A stretch of 6,501 nt of DNA from JAYEJW01 sp034716535 (GCA_034716535.1 JAYEJW010000562.1:1-6501); one strand, 5' to 3'; positions 1 through 6,344 are shown, numbered from the stretch's first letter. Numbers and translations: made by a program. Notes: generated by a model from the letters alone, not told the origin.

Positions 1-643
1 CGTTGGTGCTGGTACGAAACACCTGCCCGTAGCCGCCGGTGGCAAGCAGGGTGGTCTTGGCCTCGATGATCAGGGGCTCGCCGGTCTCGATCTCCAGCAC
101 CAGGGCGCCAAGGATGTAACCCTCATCGTCCCGCAGCAGGTCAATCGCAAAGAACTCATCGAAGAAGTGCGTGCGCGCACGCAGGTTCTGCTGATAGAGG
201 GTGTGCAGGATCGCATGCCCGGTGCGGTCGGCCGCGGCGCAGGTCCTCGCCGCCTGATCGCCGCCGAAGTTCTGACTCTGACCGCCGAAGGCGCGCTGAT
301 AGATCCTGCCGGTGTCCAGGCGCGAGAAAGGGACACCCGCATGCTCCAGCTCGTAGACCGTGGGGACGGCCTCACGGCACATGTACTCGATGGCATCCTG
401 GTCTCCCAGGTAGTCGGAGCCCTTCACCGTGTCGAACATGTGCCAGTGCCAGTTGTCCGGATACACGTTGGCCAGGGCCGCGTTTACGCCCCCCTGGGCG
501 GCCACGGTGTGCGAGCGGGTCGGAAAGACCTTGGAGACGACGGCCACCCGGGCATCCGCCCCAGAGAGCCGCAGCGCCGCGTTGAGACCGGCACCGCCGG
601 CACCCAGGATCAGGGAATCGAAGTGTCTCTTGGCGATGTTCAT
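1..643 (-). CDS. sdhA: Succinate dehydrogenase flavoprotein subunit, N-terminal part (cut by window edge)
   Basis: This is the catalytic FAD subunit of complex II, which oxidises succinate to fumarate in the TCA cycle on the cytoplasmic face of the inner membrane. The first 214 codons are present; the E. coli protein has 588 residues. The start ATG (643-641) gives MNIAKRHFDSLILGAGGAG, with the dinucleotide-binding GAGGAG at residues 14-19. SKVFPTRSHTVAAQGG follows, in which His45 matches the histidine that binds FAD covalently in E. coli. Further family blocks are DTVKGSDYLGDQDAIEYMC (71-89), PFSRLDTGRIYQRAFGGQS (105-123), AADRTGHAILHTLYQQNL (137-154) and LATGGYG (200-206). The start lies six bases after the sdhD stop, with an AGGA inside the end of sdhD as a possible ribosome site. 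Identity is secure; the C-terminal two thirds are outside the window. Confidence 0.97.
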   Translation of the reverse strand, partial: MNIAKRHFDSLILGAGGAGLNAALRLSGADARVAVVSKVFPTRSHTVAAQGGVNAALANVYPDNWHWHMFDTVKGSDYLGDQDAIEYMCREAVPTVYELEHAGVPFSRLDTGRIYQRAFGGQSQNFGGDQAARTCAAADRTGHAILHTLYQQNLRARTHFFDEFFAIDLLRDDEGYILGALVLEIETGEPLIIEAKTTLLATGGYGQVFRTSTN

Positions 644-649
644 GAGCGG

Positions 650-991
650 TCACGCCATCCTGGCGAGCATGAGGGCCTGCAGGGCCCAGAGGCCGGAGGC
701 GATAAAGACGAAAGCAAACAGGGTCAGGATGGTGACGCGCAGGCCGATCGGCCTGACATAGTCGAGCAGCACGTCGCGGATTCCCACCCAGGCGTGAGCC
801 AGGAGGGAGGGAACGAAGATCAACAACCCCAGGCTCACCCATGGTCGCGTGACCCACCCCCGCCAGGCCTCGTAATCCGCGGGAGGGGCGAAGAGAAAGT
901 GCAGCACGAGATAAAGGCTGAACAGCGCCAGATAGATCGCAGTGGCGCGCTGGACGACCCAGGCCTTGAGTCCCGAGGCCTTGCGGCTCAT
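650..991 (-). CDS. sdhD: Succinate dehydrogenase membrane anchor subunit SdhD
   Basis: This 113-residue integral membrane protein forms, with SdhC, the anchor that binds haem b and ubiquinone in complex II. Three hydrophobic helices are visible at about residues 15-35, 52-70 and 83-108. The family signature HAWVGIRDVLLDYVRP closely matches E. coli HAWIGMWQVLTDYVKP: His66 corresponds to the haem ligand His71, and Asp77-Tyr78 to the quinone-site pair Asp82-Tyr83. The N-terminal VQRATAIYLAL block is also typical. The chosen ATG (991-989) overlaps the sdhC stop as ATGA, which implies coupled translation, and gives the usual family length. The reading frame is open further upstream inside sdhC, but that extension is only a shadow of sdhC. 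Length and motifs are normal. Confidence 0.95.
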   Translation of the reverse strand: MSRKASGLKAWVVQRATAIYLALFSLYLVLHFLFAPPADYEAWRGWVTRPWVSLGLLIFVPSLLAHAWVGIRDVLLDYVRPIGLRVTILTLFAFVFIASGLWALQALMLARMA

Positions 992-1362
992 AGCAGCATT
1001 CCTCCGCCAATCAGAACGACGGCCACCGCCGCCGAGATCGCGGTCAAGGCGCTCTTGCGCGCGACCGGCCGATCGAGTCCGACACCCAGGTCCAACAGCA
1101 GGAAACGGATTCCCGCGAACAGGTGGTGGACCAGAGACCAGGCCAGCACCAACAGCACAAGACGGGCGAACCCCGTACTCAGTGCGACCGAGGCCGCGGC
1201 AAAACCCTCCGGACCGGTCAGGGAAAGGTCGAAGAGATAGACCGCATAGGGAATGCTGAGAACGAGCAGCACTCCGCTGACGCGGTGAAGGATCGAAACC
1301 ACGCCCGTAACGGGGAGCTTGATCCGCCACAGGTCGAGAAAGACAGGTCGGTTCGTTCTCAT
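988..1362 (-). CDS. sdhC: Succinate dehydrogenase cytochrome b556 subunit SdhC
   Basis: This 124-residue membrane anchor is the first gene of the operon. The N-terminal family signature is clear: RPVFLDLWRIKLPVTG followed by SILHRVSG, in which Ser23 and Arg27 correspond to the quinone-site Ser27 and Arg31 of E. coli. The second signature, HHLFAGIRFLLLDLG, places the haem-ligand histidine at His80 (E. coli His84). Three transmembrane helices are visible at about 28-47, 64-90 and 103-123. The start ATG (1362-1360) is preceded by a weak purine stretch (GAGA), and the region is closed upstream by the intergenic promoter. The stop TGA overlaps the sdhD start. Nothing in the sequence looks damaged. 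Confidence 0.95.
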   Translation of the reverse strand: MRTNRPVFLDLWRIKLPVTGVVSILHRVSGVLLVLSIPYAVYLFDLSLTGPEGFAAASVALSTGFARLVLLVLAWSLVHHLFAGIRFLLLDLGVGLDRPVARKSALTAISAAVAVVLIGGGMLL

Positions 1363-1396
1363 TCTCAGCCCATTACGTGGTGCTGCACCGCATCGC

Positions 1397-1424
1397 AGTA
1401 TAGGGTAGATCGCGCGGGGATCAA
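1397..1424 (-). promoter_or_regulatory. Sigma-70-type promoter of the sdhCDA operon
   Basis: On the minus strand a -35 box TTGATC (1424-1419) is followed after 16 bases by a -10 box TATACT (1402-1397), one base off consensus. Transcription would start near 1390, giving a leader of about 28 bases before the sdhC ATG at 1362. An interrupted palindrome, GGTGC-A-GCACC (1389-1379), lies at the predicted first transcribed bases, a place where an operator could act; no named regulator can be assigned. The promoter sits in the 93-base gap after darP, where no intrinsic terminator is visible, so some read-through from recJ-darP is possible. It is assigned by motif only. Confidence 0.55.
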
Positions 1425-1455
1425 CGCCAATCGCGTGAAGGTTGAAAGAACATTT

Positions 1456-1974
1456 TCACGCGTCGGCGTCGTCAAGCAAGCCGCGCAAGAAGCGAAAAAG
1501 CTTGCGCTGCGCATCGGGCCTGCCCTTCTCCCGATCCCGCTGCGCCGCACGCACCAGCTGTCGCAGTTGTTGGCGGTCGGCGCCGGGAAACTGATTCAGG
1601 AGCTCGGTCAGCGCCTGATCCCCCTCCGCAATAAGGCGCTCGCGCCAGCGCTCGACGCGATGATGCCTCGCCGCAGCCTGCTGCGCCAACTCCGCCTTCT
1701 CCCCGATCAGCGACCGCACCGCCGTGGCGTCCTCGCGGGCGAGCAGCTTTGCGATCCGCTTGACGTGTCGCCGCCGCGCGCGCAGATCCTTGATACGGGG
1801 TGTCTCGTCGAGCGCGGCCCAAGCCGCATCGCTCAGATCGAGGCGTTCCAGCTCCGCCCTCGGCAGGGCGATCATGCGCTCGGCGAGATCGTGCAGGGCC
1901 AGAAGCTCGCGCTTGATCTCGCTCTTGCTCTGCTCGGGTTGGAAGTCTTCTCCGGGATCGTTCAGCTCGTCCAC
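1456..1974 (-). CDS. darP: DarP (YjgA, DUF615) ribosome-associated assembly factor
   Basis: This 172-residue, highly charged, helical soluble protein belongs to the YjgA/DUF615 family. The E. coli member, DarP (183 residues), binds the 50S precursor and helps its late maturation. Matches to E. coli include the N-terminal SKSEIKR (residues 16-22), the RRRHVKRIAKLLR-like basic stretch around 67-80, and the block ALTELLNQFPGADRQQLRQLV (starting near 121), followed by an Arg/Lys-rich region and FRFLRGLLDD at the C terminus. The best start is a GTG at 1974-1972, lying 13 bases inside the 3' end of recJ in another frame. It keeps the conserved SKSEIKR, which the first internal ATG (codon 33) would lose. 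The Shine-Dalgarno is weak, so translation is probably coupled to recJ. The open frame continues upstream to 2910, but that part is antisense-frame noise within recJ. In E. coli, darP sits beside pmbA, not recJ. Confidence 0.92.
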   Translation of the reverse strand: MDELNDPGEDFQPEQSKSEIKRELLALHDLAERMIALPRAELERLDLSDAAWAALDETPRIKDLRARRRHVKRIAKLLAREDATAVRSLIGEKAELAQQAAARHHRVERWRERLIAEGDQALTELLNQFPGADRQQLRQLVRAAQRDREKGRPDAQRKLFRFLRGLLDDADA

Positions 1975-3737
1975 TGCAAGTGCTCTACGATCAGCTGGGG
2001 GGACCTGATCCCCCGGTATTCGTTGACATCCAGGCGATAGGCAAGATGGACGCTCGGTGCAGCGGTCCGGGCCTGCTCCGCGAGACGAAAGCCGATGGCG
2101 TCGATCAGGCCGCCGCCGGGCGCACGCAGCCGCAACCGCAGGTGCCGATCGCCCACCACCCGGGTATCGACGACCTGAAACAGGCCGTCGAACAGGGGCT
2201 CCGGAAACCCCTTGCCCCAGGGACCCGCGCCGCGCAGCACCTGCGCGGTGGACAGATCCAGGGCATCCGGCGGCAGCTCGCCGTCGGAGAGGATCTCCGG
2301 GGTGGGCGGTTGATCGCCCAGCTCGCGACGCGCCTCCGCGACGACGGCGTCCCGAAAGTCCTCCAGCGCCCCTGCCTGCAGGGTGATCCCCGCGGCCATG
2401 GCGTGACCCCCGAAGCGGTCGATAAGGCCTGGATTGCGCTTGTCCACGGCGTCGATGAGGTCCCGCATGTGCAGACCGTCGATGGAACGGGCCGAGCCCC
2501 GCAACAGCCCGCCGTCCGCCTCGGCAAAGGCGATCACCGGCCGGTGGTAGCGCTCGCGGATGCGTGCCGCCAGGATTCCGATCACCCCCTGGTGCCAACC
2601 CTCCTCGAACAGGCAAAGGGCCGGCGGCAGGCCCTGTCCGTCCAGGCGCAAGGCATCGAGCATGGCCTCCGCACGCTCCTTCATCTCGCCCTCGATCTCG
2701 CGGCGCCGGCGGTTGAGGCCGTCCAGCTGCCGGGCGATGGCCGCGGCCCGCGCGGGGTCGTCCGTCAGCAGGCACTCCACCCCCAGGGACATGTCCTCCA
2801 GCCGCCCGGCGGCATTGAGCCGCGGCCCCGCCGAAAAGCCAAGGTCGCGCGCCGTAGCCTGCGCGGGATCTCGCCCCGCCACCTCCAACAGGGCCGTCAC
2901 CCCGGGGCAACAGTGCCCGGAACGGATGCGGCGCAGGCCCTGCTCCACCAGGATGCGGTTGTTCTCGTCCAGGGCGACCACGTCCGCGACGGTGCCGAGG
3001 GCAACGAGGTCGAGGAGCTCCGCCAGATTGGGCACCGGGCGGGTGGGGCCGAACCAGCCTTGTCTCCGCAGTTCTGTGCGTAGAGCCGCGAGCAGGTAGA
3101 AGACCACGCCGACGCCGGCCAGGTGCTTGCTCGGAAACTCATCGCCCCGCTGATTGGGATTGACGATGGCGGCCGCGTCGGGGAGCTCGTCTCCGGGTAG
3201 ATGGTGATCGGTGACGATGACCGAGATGCCGAGCTCGTTCGCGCGGCTCACCCCCGCCACACTCGCGATGCCGTTGTCGACGGTAAGGATCAGATCCGGT
3301 CGCCCCGGTGCCGCCGCGTCCACCACCTCCGGGCTCAGACCGTAGCCGAAGGCGAAACGGCTCGGCACCAGGTAGGAGACCTTTTCCGCGCCCATGGACC
3401 GGAGGCCGCGCACCGCGAGCGCACTGCCCGTGGCCCCGTCGGCATCGTAGTCCCCCACCACAAGGATCGAGCCGGCGCCGCGAACATGCTCGGCCAGCAA
3501 ATCGACCGCCCGTGCGATATCCTTGAGGGCATGGGCGCCGTGCAGAGCCTTCAGCGACAGAGTGCAGCCGCTCTCCGTGCGTACCCCGCGCGCACCGTAG
3601 AGACGGCGCAACAGGGGATGAAGGTCATCGGGCAGCGCATCCGCCGCCGGCGGCTCCGGGCGTCGTTTGATGGCGACCGGCGTACCGGTGGATGGTACGG
3701 CTCTTGGAATGGTTCTTTCCGGCTTGTCGTCGGCCAT
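1962..3737 (-). CDS. recJ: Single-stranded-DNA-specific 5'-3' exonuclease RecJ
   Basis: RecJ degrades single-stranded DNA from 5' ends in the cytoplasm and serves RecFOR recombination, mismatch repair and base-excision repair. The 591-residue product (E. coli 577) carries the DHH-phosphoesterase motifs in order: VVGDYDADGATG (residues 93-104), DNGIAS (154-159), VTDHH (175-179), IVNPNQ (191-196) and LGTVADVV (247-254). The DHHA1 part follows with GPRLNAAGRLEDM (304-316), GWHQGVIGILA (380-390), GSARSIDGLHM (414-424) and GGHAMAAG (443-450). The OB-fold region has GPWGKGFPEPLFDGLF (505-520) and ends in YRGIRSPQL. The ATG at 3737-3735 gives a normal family N terminus. The frame extends to an ATG at 3857, but that would add 40 atypical residues across the divergent promoter gap. 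The Shine-Dalgarno is weak. All metal-binding motifs are present, so the enzyme should be active. Confidence 0.96.
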   Translation of the reverse strand: MADDKPERTIPRAVPSTGTPVAIKRRPEPPAADALPDDLHPLLRRLYGARGVRTESGCTLSLKALHGAHALKDIARAVDLLAEHVRGAGSILVVGDYDADGATGSALAVRGLRSMGAEKVSYLVPSRFAFGYGLSPEVVDAAAPGRPDLILTVDNGIASVAGVSRANELGISVIVTDHHLPGDELPDAAAIVNPNQRGDEFPSKHLAGVGVVFYLLAALRTELRRQGWFGPTRPVPNLAELLDLVALGTVADVVALDENNRILVEQGLRRIRSGHCCPGVTALLEVAGRDPAQATARDLGFSAGPRLNAAGRLEDMSLGVECLLTDDPARAAAIARQLDGLNRRRREIEGEMKERAEAMLDALRLDGQGLPPALCLFEEGWHQGVIGILAARIRERYHRPVIAFAEADGGLLRGSARSIDGLHMRDLIDAVDKRNPGLIDRFGGHAMAAGITLQAGALEDFRDAVVAEARRELGDQPPTPEILSDGELPPDALDLSTAQVLRGAGPWGKGFPEPLFDGLFQVVDTRVVGDRHLRLRLRAPGGGLIDAIGFRLAEQARTAAPSVHLAYRLDVNEYRGIRSPQLIVEHLQWTS

Positions 3738-3780
3738 GCGCCGAGAGCTTACCACGCTCCGGCATGTCCGGCGCGACGCG

Positions 3781-3831
3781 GTAATATGAACCAAAATACT
3801 AGGGTTTTGTCTATTAGAGCGGGCTAAAATA
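3781..3831. promoter_or_regulatory. AT-rich divergent promoter region between recJ and batD
   Basis: The 118-base gap between the divergent recJ and batD starts contains a markedly AT-rich block in an otherwise very GC-rich window. On the plus strand TAAAAT (3825-3830) could be a -10 box for batD, giving a leader of about 20 bases, but no good -35 lies at 16-18 bases upstream. On the minus strand TAGACA (3813-3808) and CATATT (3788-3783), separated by 19 bases, could serve recJ. The two candidate promoters overlap, so the genes may share or compete for polymerase. Boxes are approximate; the location is better supported than the exact elements. Confidence 0.4.
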
Positions 3832-3855
3832 CAAGGCACACGCATCTCGAAAGCC

Positions 3856-5742
3856 ATGCGACGTTCACACTGTTCCCCTTTGTTTTCTGCGTCATCCGCA
3901 CAAGCCCGCTCTTTGCTGATTCTGGTGGTGGCGGGGCTGCTGCTCTGGACCCCACATTACGCGCTCGCCACGGAGGCCAGCGCCCGCATCGACACCGATT
4001 CGGTCGCCTCCGACCAGAGCTTCAGGCTCGTGCTGGAGGTCAAGGGCGAGACAGCCGCCTCCCCGGATCTCTCCGTGCTGGCAAACGATTTCGAGATCAT
4101 CGACCGCCGCTCCCAGAGGAGCCGATCGGTCATCAATGGTCGTCGCTCCGAGCGCTACAGCCTGACATTCACCCTGCTGCCCCGGCGGGCCGGGGAGCTT
4201 CAGATCCCCCCGATCCCCGTCGGTGACGCCCTCACCGAGCCGTTGCGGCTGTGGGTAACCGAGGCGCCCGCAAGCGGCGGCACGCAAGCGATCACCCGGG
4301 GGCCCGCAAGCGTCGGTATGCAGGCCATACCGCAGGCCATACCCGAGCGGCCCGCAAGCGATGGGCCGCAGGCGATCACCGAGGTCCTCGTCGAGGCCTC
4401 CGTGGAGCCCGCCGACGTGCGCGTACAGCAACAGATCGTATTGACCGCCAAGGTCTTCATGAATGCCCCCGTCAGCCGTCCACGGCTGCACGATCCGCAG
4501 CTCTCTCACGCCGAGATCCTCCCTCTTGGCGAAGACCGCTACGAGTCCCGCCGCGGAGATCAAACCTACAGCGTCTACGAGCGCCGTTATGCCCTCTTTC
4601 CGCAGCAGAGCGGCCAGTTGGAGATCGAGCCCCTGCTGTTCGAAGGCTGGGTTCGAGACACGGCTGCCGATGCTTACCCGCCGCCGGAGCGGCCGGTGCG
4701 GGTCCGGTCCCAGCCCCTCAGCGTCAAGGTATCGCCGCCGGCCGGCGGTAAGGGATCGGGCGGCTGGCTGCCGGCCCGCGGTGTGACCCTGACCGAGTCG
4801 GGTCCCGAGACCTATCGGGTCGGTTCGGGCGAGCCCATCGAGCGGCGGATCAGCCTGCGGGTGGACGGTGTTCAGGCCGCCCAGTTGCCCAAGCTGGCGG
4901 TCGAGGCCCCGTATCAGCTCGCCAAGGGACGCAGGCCGCCGCGACTCTGGGACGAACGTAAACCCGAAGGGGTGATCGGCACGCGCCAGGAGCTCGTCAC
5001 CCTCACGGCCCAGGAGCCGGGACATTACCGCCTCCCGCCCCTCAGCTTCGACTGGTGGAACACCAAGACCAAGCGCTGGGAACAGGCCATGCTCCCGGCG
5101 CGCGATCTCGTGGTCAGCGCCGCCGGAATTGCCGCGCGCGCTCTCGCACCCCCGGCCGCCGCTGCGGCCACAGGGCTTTGGGCTGCGCCAAACGATGCCG
5201 CCGCGTCAGAGGAGACATCATTCCCGAAGGCAACGGACACCCAGCCGAGGCGGACGGAATCGAGCGAGCCCAATCGCTGGATCTGGATCGCCTTTGCGCT
5301 CGTCCTGATCTGGCTTGCGACCATGGTCGGCTGGTGGCGGAGCAAGCGCCGGAGAATACCTGCGGCAGCACCCGCCCAAGCCGAGATCCTCTCGGAACCG
5401 GAGCAGGAGGATCCACTAGAACAGGCGATCGCCGCCATCCGCGCCGCTTACGAGTCGGGAAACGCCGCGACCGCCCGCGAGGCCCTCCTGGCCTGGGCGC
5501 ATCTGGTCCTGCCCGAGAACATCCCGAGCAACCTTGCCCGCCTGGCCCAGCGCTGTCCGGAGCCCCTGCGCGGCCAAGTCCTCATGCTCGAGGAGGCCTT
5601 CTTCAGCCCGCACCCCGTCCCCTGGGACCGGCAACCCGTGTGGGAGCACATGCACCACTTCGAGCCCGCCCCCCCTGAAGAGCCGGCCTCCTTCCGCCGA
5701 GCGAAGCCATTGCGGCGCCGCGCGTCTGCCCAGTCCACCTAG
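3856..5742 (+). CDS. batD: BatD family protein (Bat/aerotolerance, membrane-anchored periplasmic)
   Basis: This 628-residue protein fits the BatD family, found with MoxR ATPases and von Willebrand-type BatA/BatB proteins; the molecular role is not settled. The N terminus is a signal peptide: arginines, then the hydrophobic core LLILVVAGLLLW (20-31), and ALA at 36-38 before TEASARIDTDSV. The family opening is visible as SDQSFRLVLEVKG, NDFEIIDRRSQRSRSVINGR and YSLTFTLLPRRAGELQIPPI, followed by periplasmic beta-rich domains to about residue 460. A single transmembrane segment (475-494) is followed by the positive stop RSKRRR and a 128-residue cytoplasmic helical tail with ALLAWAHLVLPE and LARLAQRC, typical of proteobacterial BatD. 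Residues 137-176 are a tandem repeat (see separate entry). The start ATG has only a poor ribosome site (GAAAG two bases away). No moxR, batA, batB or TPR gene is in the window, so it is an orphan here or its partners lie elsewhere. Confidence 0.88.
   Translation: MRRSHCSPLFSASSAQARSLLILVVAGLLLWTPHYALATEASARIDTDSVASDQSFRLVLEVKGETAASPDLSVLANDFEIIDRRSQRSRSVINGRRSERYSLTFTLLPRRAGELQIPPIPVGDALTEPLRLWVTEAPASGGTQAITRGPASVGMQAIPQAIPERPASDGPQAITEVLVEASVEPADVRVQQQIVLTAKVFMNAPVSRPRLHDPQLSHAEILPLGEDRYESRRGDQTYSVYERRYALFPQQSGQLEIEPLLFEGWVRDTAADAYPPPERPVRVRSQPLSVKVSPPAGGKGSGGWLPARGVTLTESGPETYRVGSGEPIERRISLRVDGVQAAQLPKLAVEAPYQLAKGRRPPRLWDERKPEGVIGTRQELVTLTAQEPGHYRLPPLSFDWWNTKTKRWEQAMLPARDLVVSAAGIAARALAPPAAAAATGLWAAPNDAAASEETSFPKATDTQPRRTESSEPNRWIWIAFALVLIWLATMVGWWRSKRRRIPAAAPAQAEILSEPEQEDPLEQAIAAIRAAYESGNAATAREALLAWAHLVLPENIPSNLARLAQRCPEPLRGQVLMLEEAFFSPHPVPWDRQPVWEHMHHFEPAPPEEPASFRRAKPLRRRASAQST
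4264..4383 (+). repeat. In-frame 36-base tandem repeat inside batD
   Basis: Three direct copies lie at 4264-4299 (36 bases), 4300-4347 (48 bases) and 4348-4383 (36 bases). Each begins with CCCGCAAGC after one variable codon and encodes x-PAS-xG-x-QAI-x. Copies 1 and 3 share the tail GCGATCACC. Copy 2 is longer because its QAIP portion is duplicated (QAIPQAIP), a 12-base repeat within the repeat. All lengths are multiples of three, so the frame is kept. The array follows the first periplasmic domain (ends near LRLWVTEA) and precedes the next (VLVEASVEPADV), so it probably forms a flexible linker at residues 137-176. Confidence 0.85.
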
Positions 5743-5796
5743 TTTCTTTCCCGCAAAGGCCGGTAGACGGGACAGAAATGTAACTGCTCAGAGGCC

Positions 5797-5859
5797 CCGT
5801 TGTCCCGGGTGGGACCCCGGGATCCAGATGCCAGAGCCTGCCCCGGACCCGATCCGGGG
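5797..5859 (-). repeat. Repeat module A, copy 1
   Basis: The 31-base core is 5797-5827, with CCCGGG (5804-5809) able to pair with CCCGGG (5816-5821) across a 6-base loop. A second perfect hairpin follows: CCCCGGA (5841-5847), loop CCCGA, TCCGGGG (5853-5859). Strand is given as minus because the core aligns with module B in that orientation. Confidence 0.75.
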
Positions 5860-5896
5860 GACGGCGAACCGGCAAAGTTATGACACACTTGAAGTG

Positions 5897-5940
5897 CCAT
5901 CCATGGCAACTGGATTCCCGCTTCCTTGCGGGAATGACGG
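5897..5940 (+). repeat. Repeat module B, copy 1
   Basis: A 44-base module starting with CCATCCATGGCAACTGG and holding a perfect 8-bp hairpin: ATTCCCGC (5914-5921), loop TTCCTT, GCGGGAAT (5928-5935), ending in GACGG. The 31-base core is 5910-5940. Copy 2 is identical over the full 44 bases. It could stabilise the 3' end of batD mRNA, but no U-tract follows, so it is not a standard terminator. Confidence 0.8.
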
Positions 5941-5994
5941 TGGGAACTTCAAGGTGGCAAAGTAAAACTCATGCCGCGCAAAAACCCAGCGGCC
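5941..5994 (+). repeat. Repeat module C, copy 1
   Basis: This connecting module is found after B copies 1 and 3 only. The conserved part is CAAAGTA(A/G)AACTCATGCC followed by GCGCAAAAA and CCAGC; the first 15 or so bases are more variable. It has no obvious hairpin of its own. Confidence 0.65.
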
Positions 5995-6059
5995 CCGGCG
6001 CCCCGGGTGGGACCCCGGGATCCAGTTGCCCAGAGCCTGGCCCGGACTCGATCCGTGAG
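5995..6059 (-). repeat. Repeat module A, copy 2
   Basis: The core is 5995-6025, with both CCCGGG arms intact (6002-6007 and 6014-6019). The second hairpin is degraded: CCCGGACTCGATCCGTGAGA no longer pairs fully, and one extra base lies before it compared with copy 1. Confidence 0.7.
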
Positions 6060-6095
6060 AAGGCGAGCCGGCAACGTTTTGACACACGTGCAATG

Positions 6096-6139
6096 CCATC
6101 CATGGCAACTGGATTCCCGCTTCCTTGCGGGAATGACGG
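6096..6139 (+). repeat. Repeat module B, copy 2
   Basis: Identical to copy 1 over all 44 bases, with hairpin arms 6113-6120 and 6127-6134 and loop TTCCTT. It is followed directly by the next A module, with no C module between. Confidence 0.8.
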
Positions 6140-6144
6140 CGGCC

Positions 6145-6207
6145 CGGTCGTCCCGGGTGGGACCCCGGGACCTAGTCGCCAGAACCTGCCCCGGACTCGA
6201 TCCGGGG
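6145..6207 (-). repeat. Repeat module A, copy 3
   Basis: The core is 6145-6175. Its hairpin is the best of the A set: GTCCCGGG (6150-6157), loop TGGGAC, CCCGGGAC (6164-6171), a perfect 8-bp stem with a 6-base loop. The second hairpin is also perfect: CCCCGGA (6189-6195), loop CTCGA, TCCGGGG (6201-6207). Confidence 0.75.
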
Positions 6208-6244
6208 GTGGGCGAGCCGGCAACGTTTTGACGCACTTGCAGTG

Positions 6245-6288
6245 CCATCCATGGCAACTGGATTCCCGCTTCCATGCGGGAATGACGG
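6245..6288 (+). repeat. Repeat module B, copy 3
   Basis: Matches copies 1 and 2 except for one base in the loop (TTCCAT for TTCCTT). Arms are 6262-6269 and 6276-6283. The stem is unchanged, so the single difference falls where pairing is not affected. Confidence 0.8.
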
Positions 6289-6344
6289 CAGAAATTTCAG
6301 CATGTGACAAAGTAGAACTCATGCCGCGCAAAAAACCAGCCGCC
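6289..6344 (+). repeat. Repeat module C, copy 2
   Basis: Shares with the first C module the block from GACAAAGTAGAACTCATGCC through GCGCAAAAAACCAGC. The left part (CAGAAATTTCAGCATGT) differs more and is a few bases longer. Confidence 0.65.

Noticed and set aside
167..1240. Long plus-strand open frame opposite sdhA, sdhD and sdhC
   Set aside because: It lies antisense to three well-recognised genes, is low in hydrophobic residues and rich in Arg/Gly/Gln/Pro, and shows no family motif. It is the usual GC-rich shadow.
1975..2910. N-terminal extension of the darP frame through recJ
   Set aside because: The extra 300 or so residues are an Arg/Gly/Ala-rich out-of-frame reading of recJ. The DarP family begins near the GTG at 1974.
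3738..3857. Upstream start for recJ at 3857
   Set aside because: It adds 40 residues unlike RecJ, crosses the AT-rich promoter gap and would overlap the batD start codon.
3892..5025. Minus-strand open frame opposite batD
   Set aside because: It is antisense to a gene with a clear signal peptide, family blocks and membrane anchor, and has no recognisable domain.
5743..5796. Feature directly after batD
   Set aside because: I see no gene, hairpin with T-run or repeat in these bases.
5914..5935. Intrinsic terminator for batD
   Set aside because: The hairpin is strong but is followed by GACGG, not a T-run, and lies about 170 bases past the stop. A role in mRNA end protection is possible but not shown.
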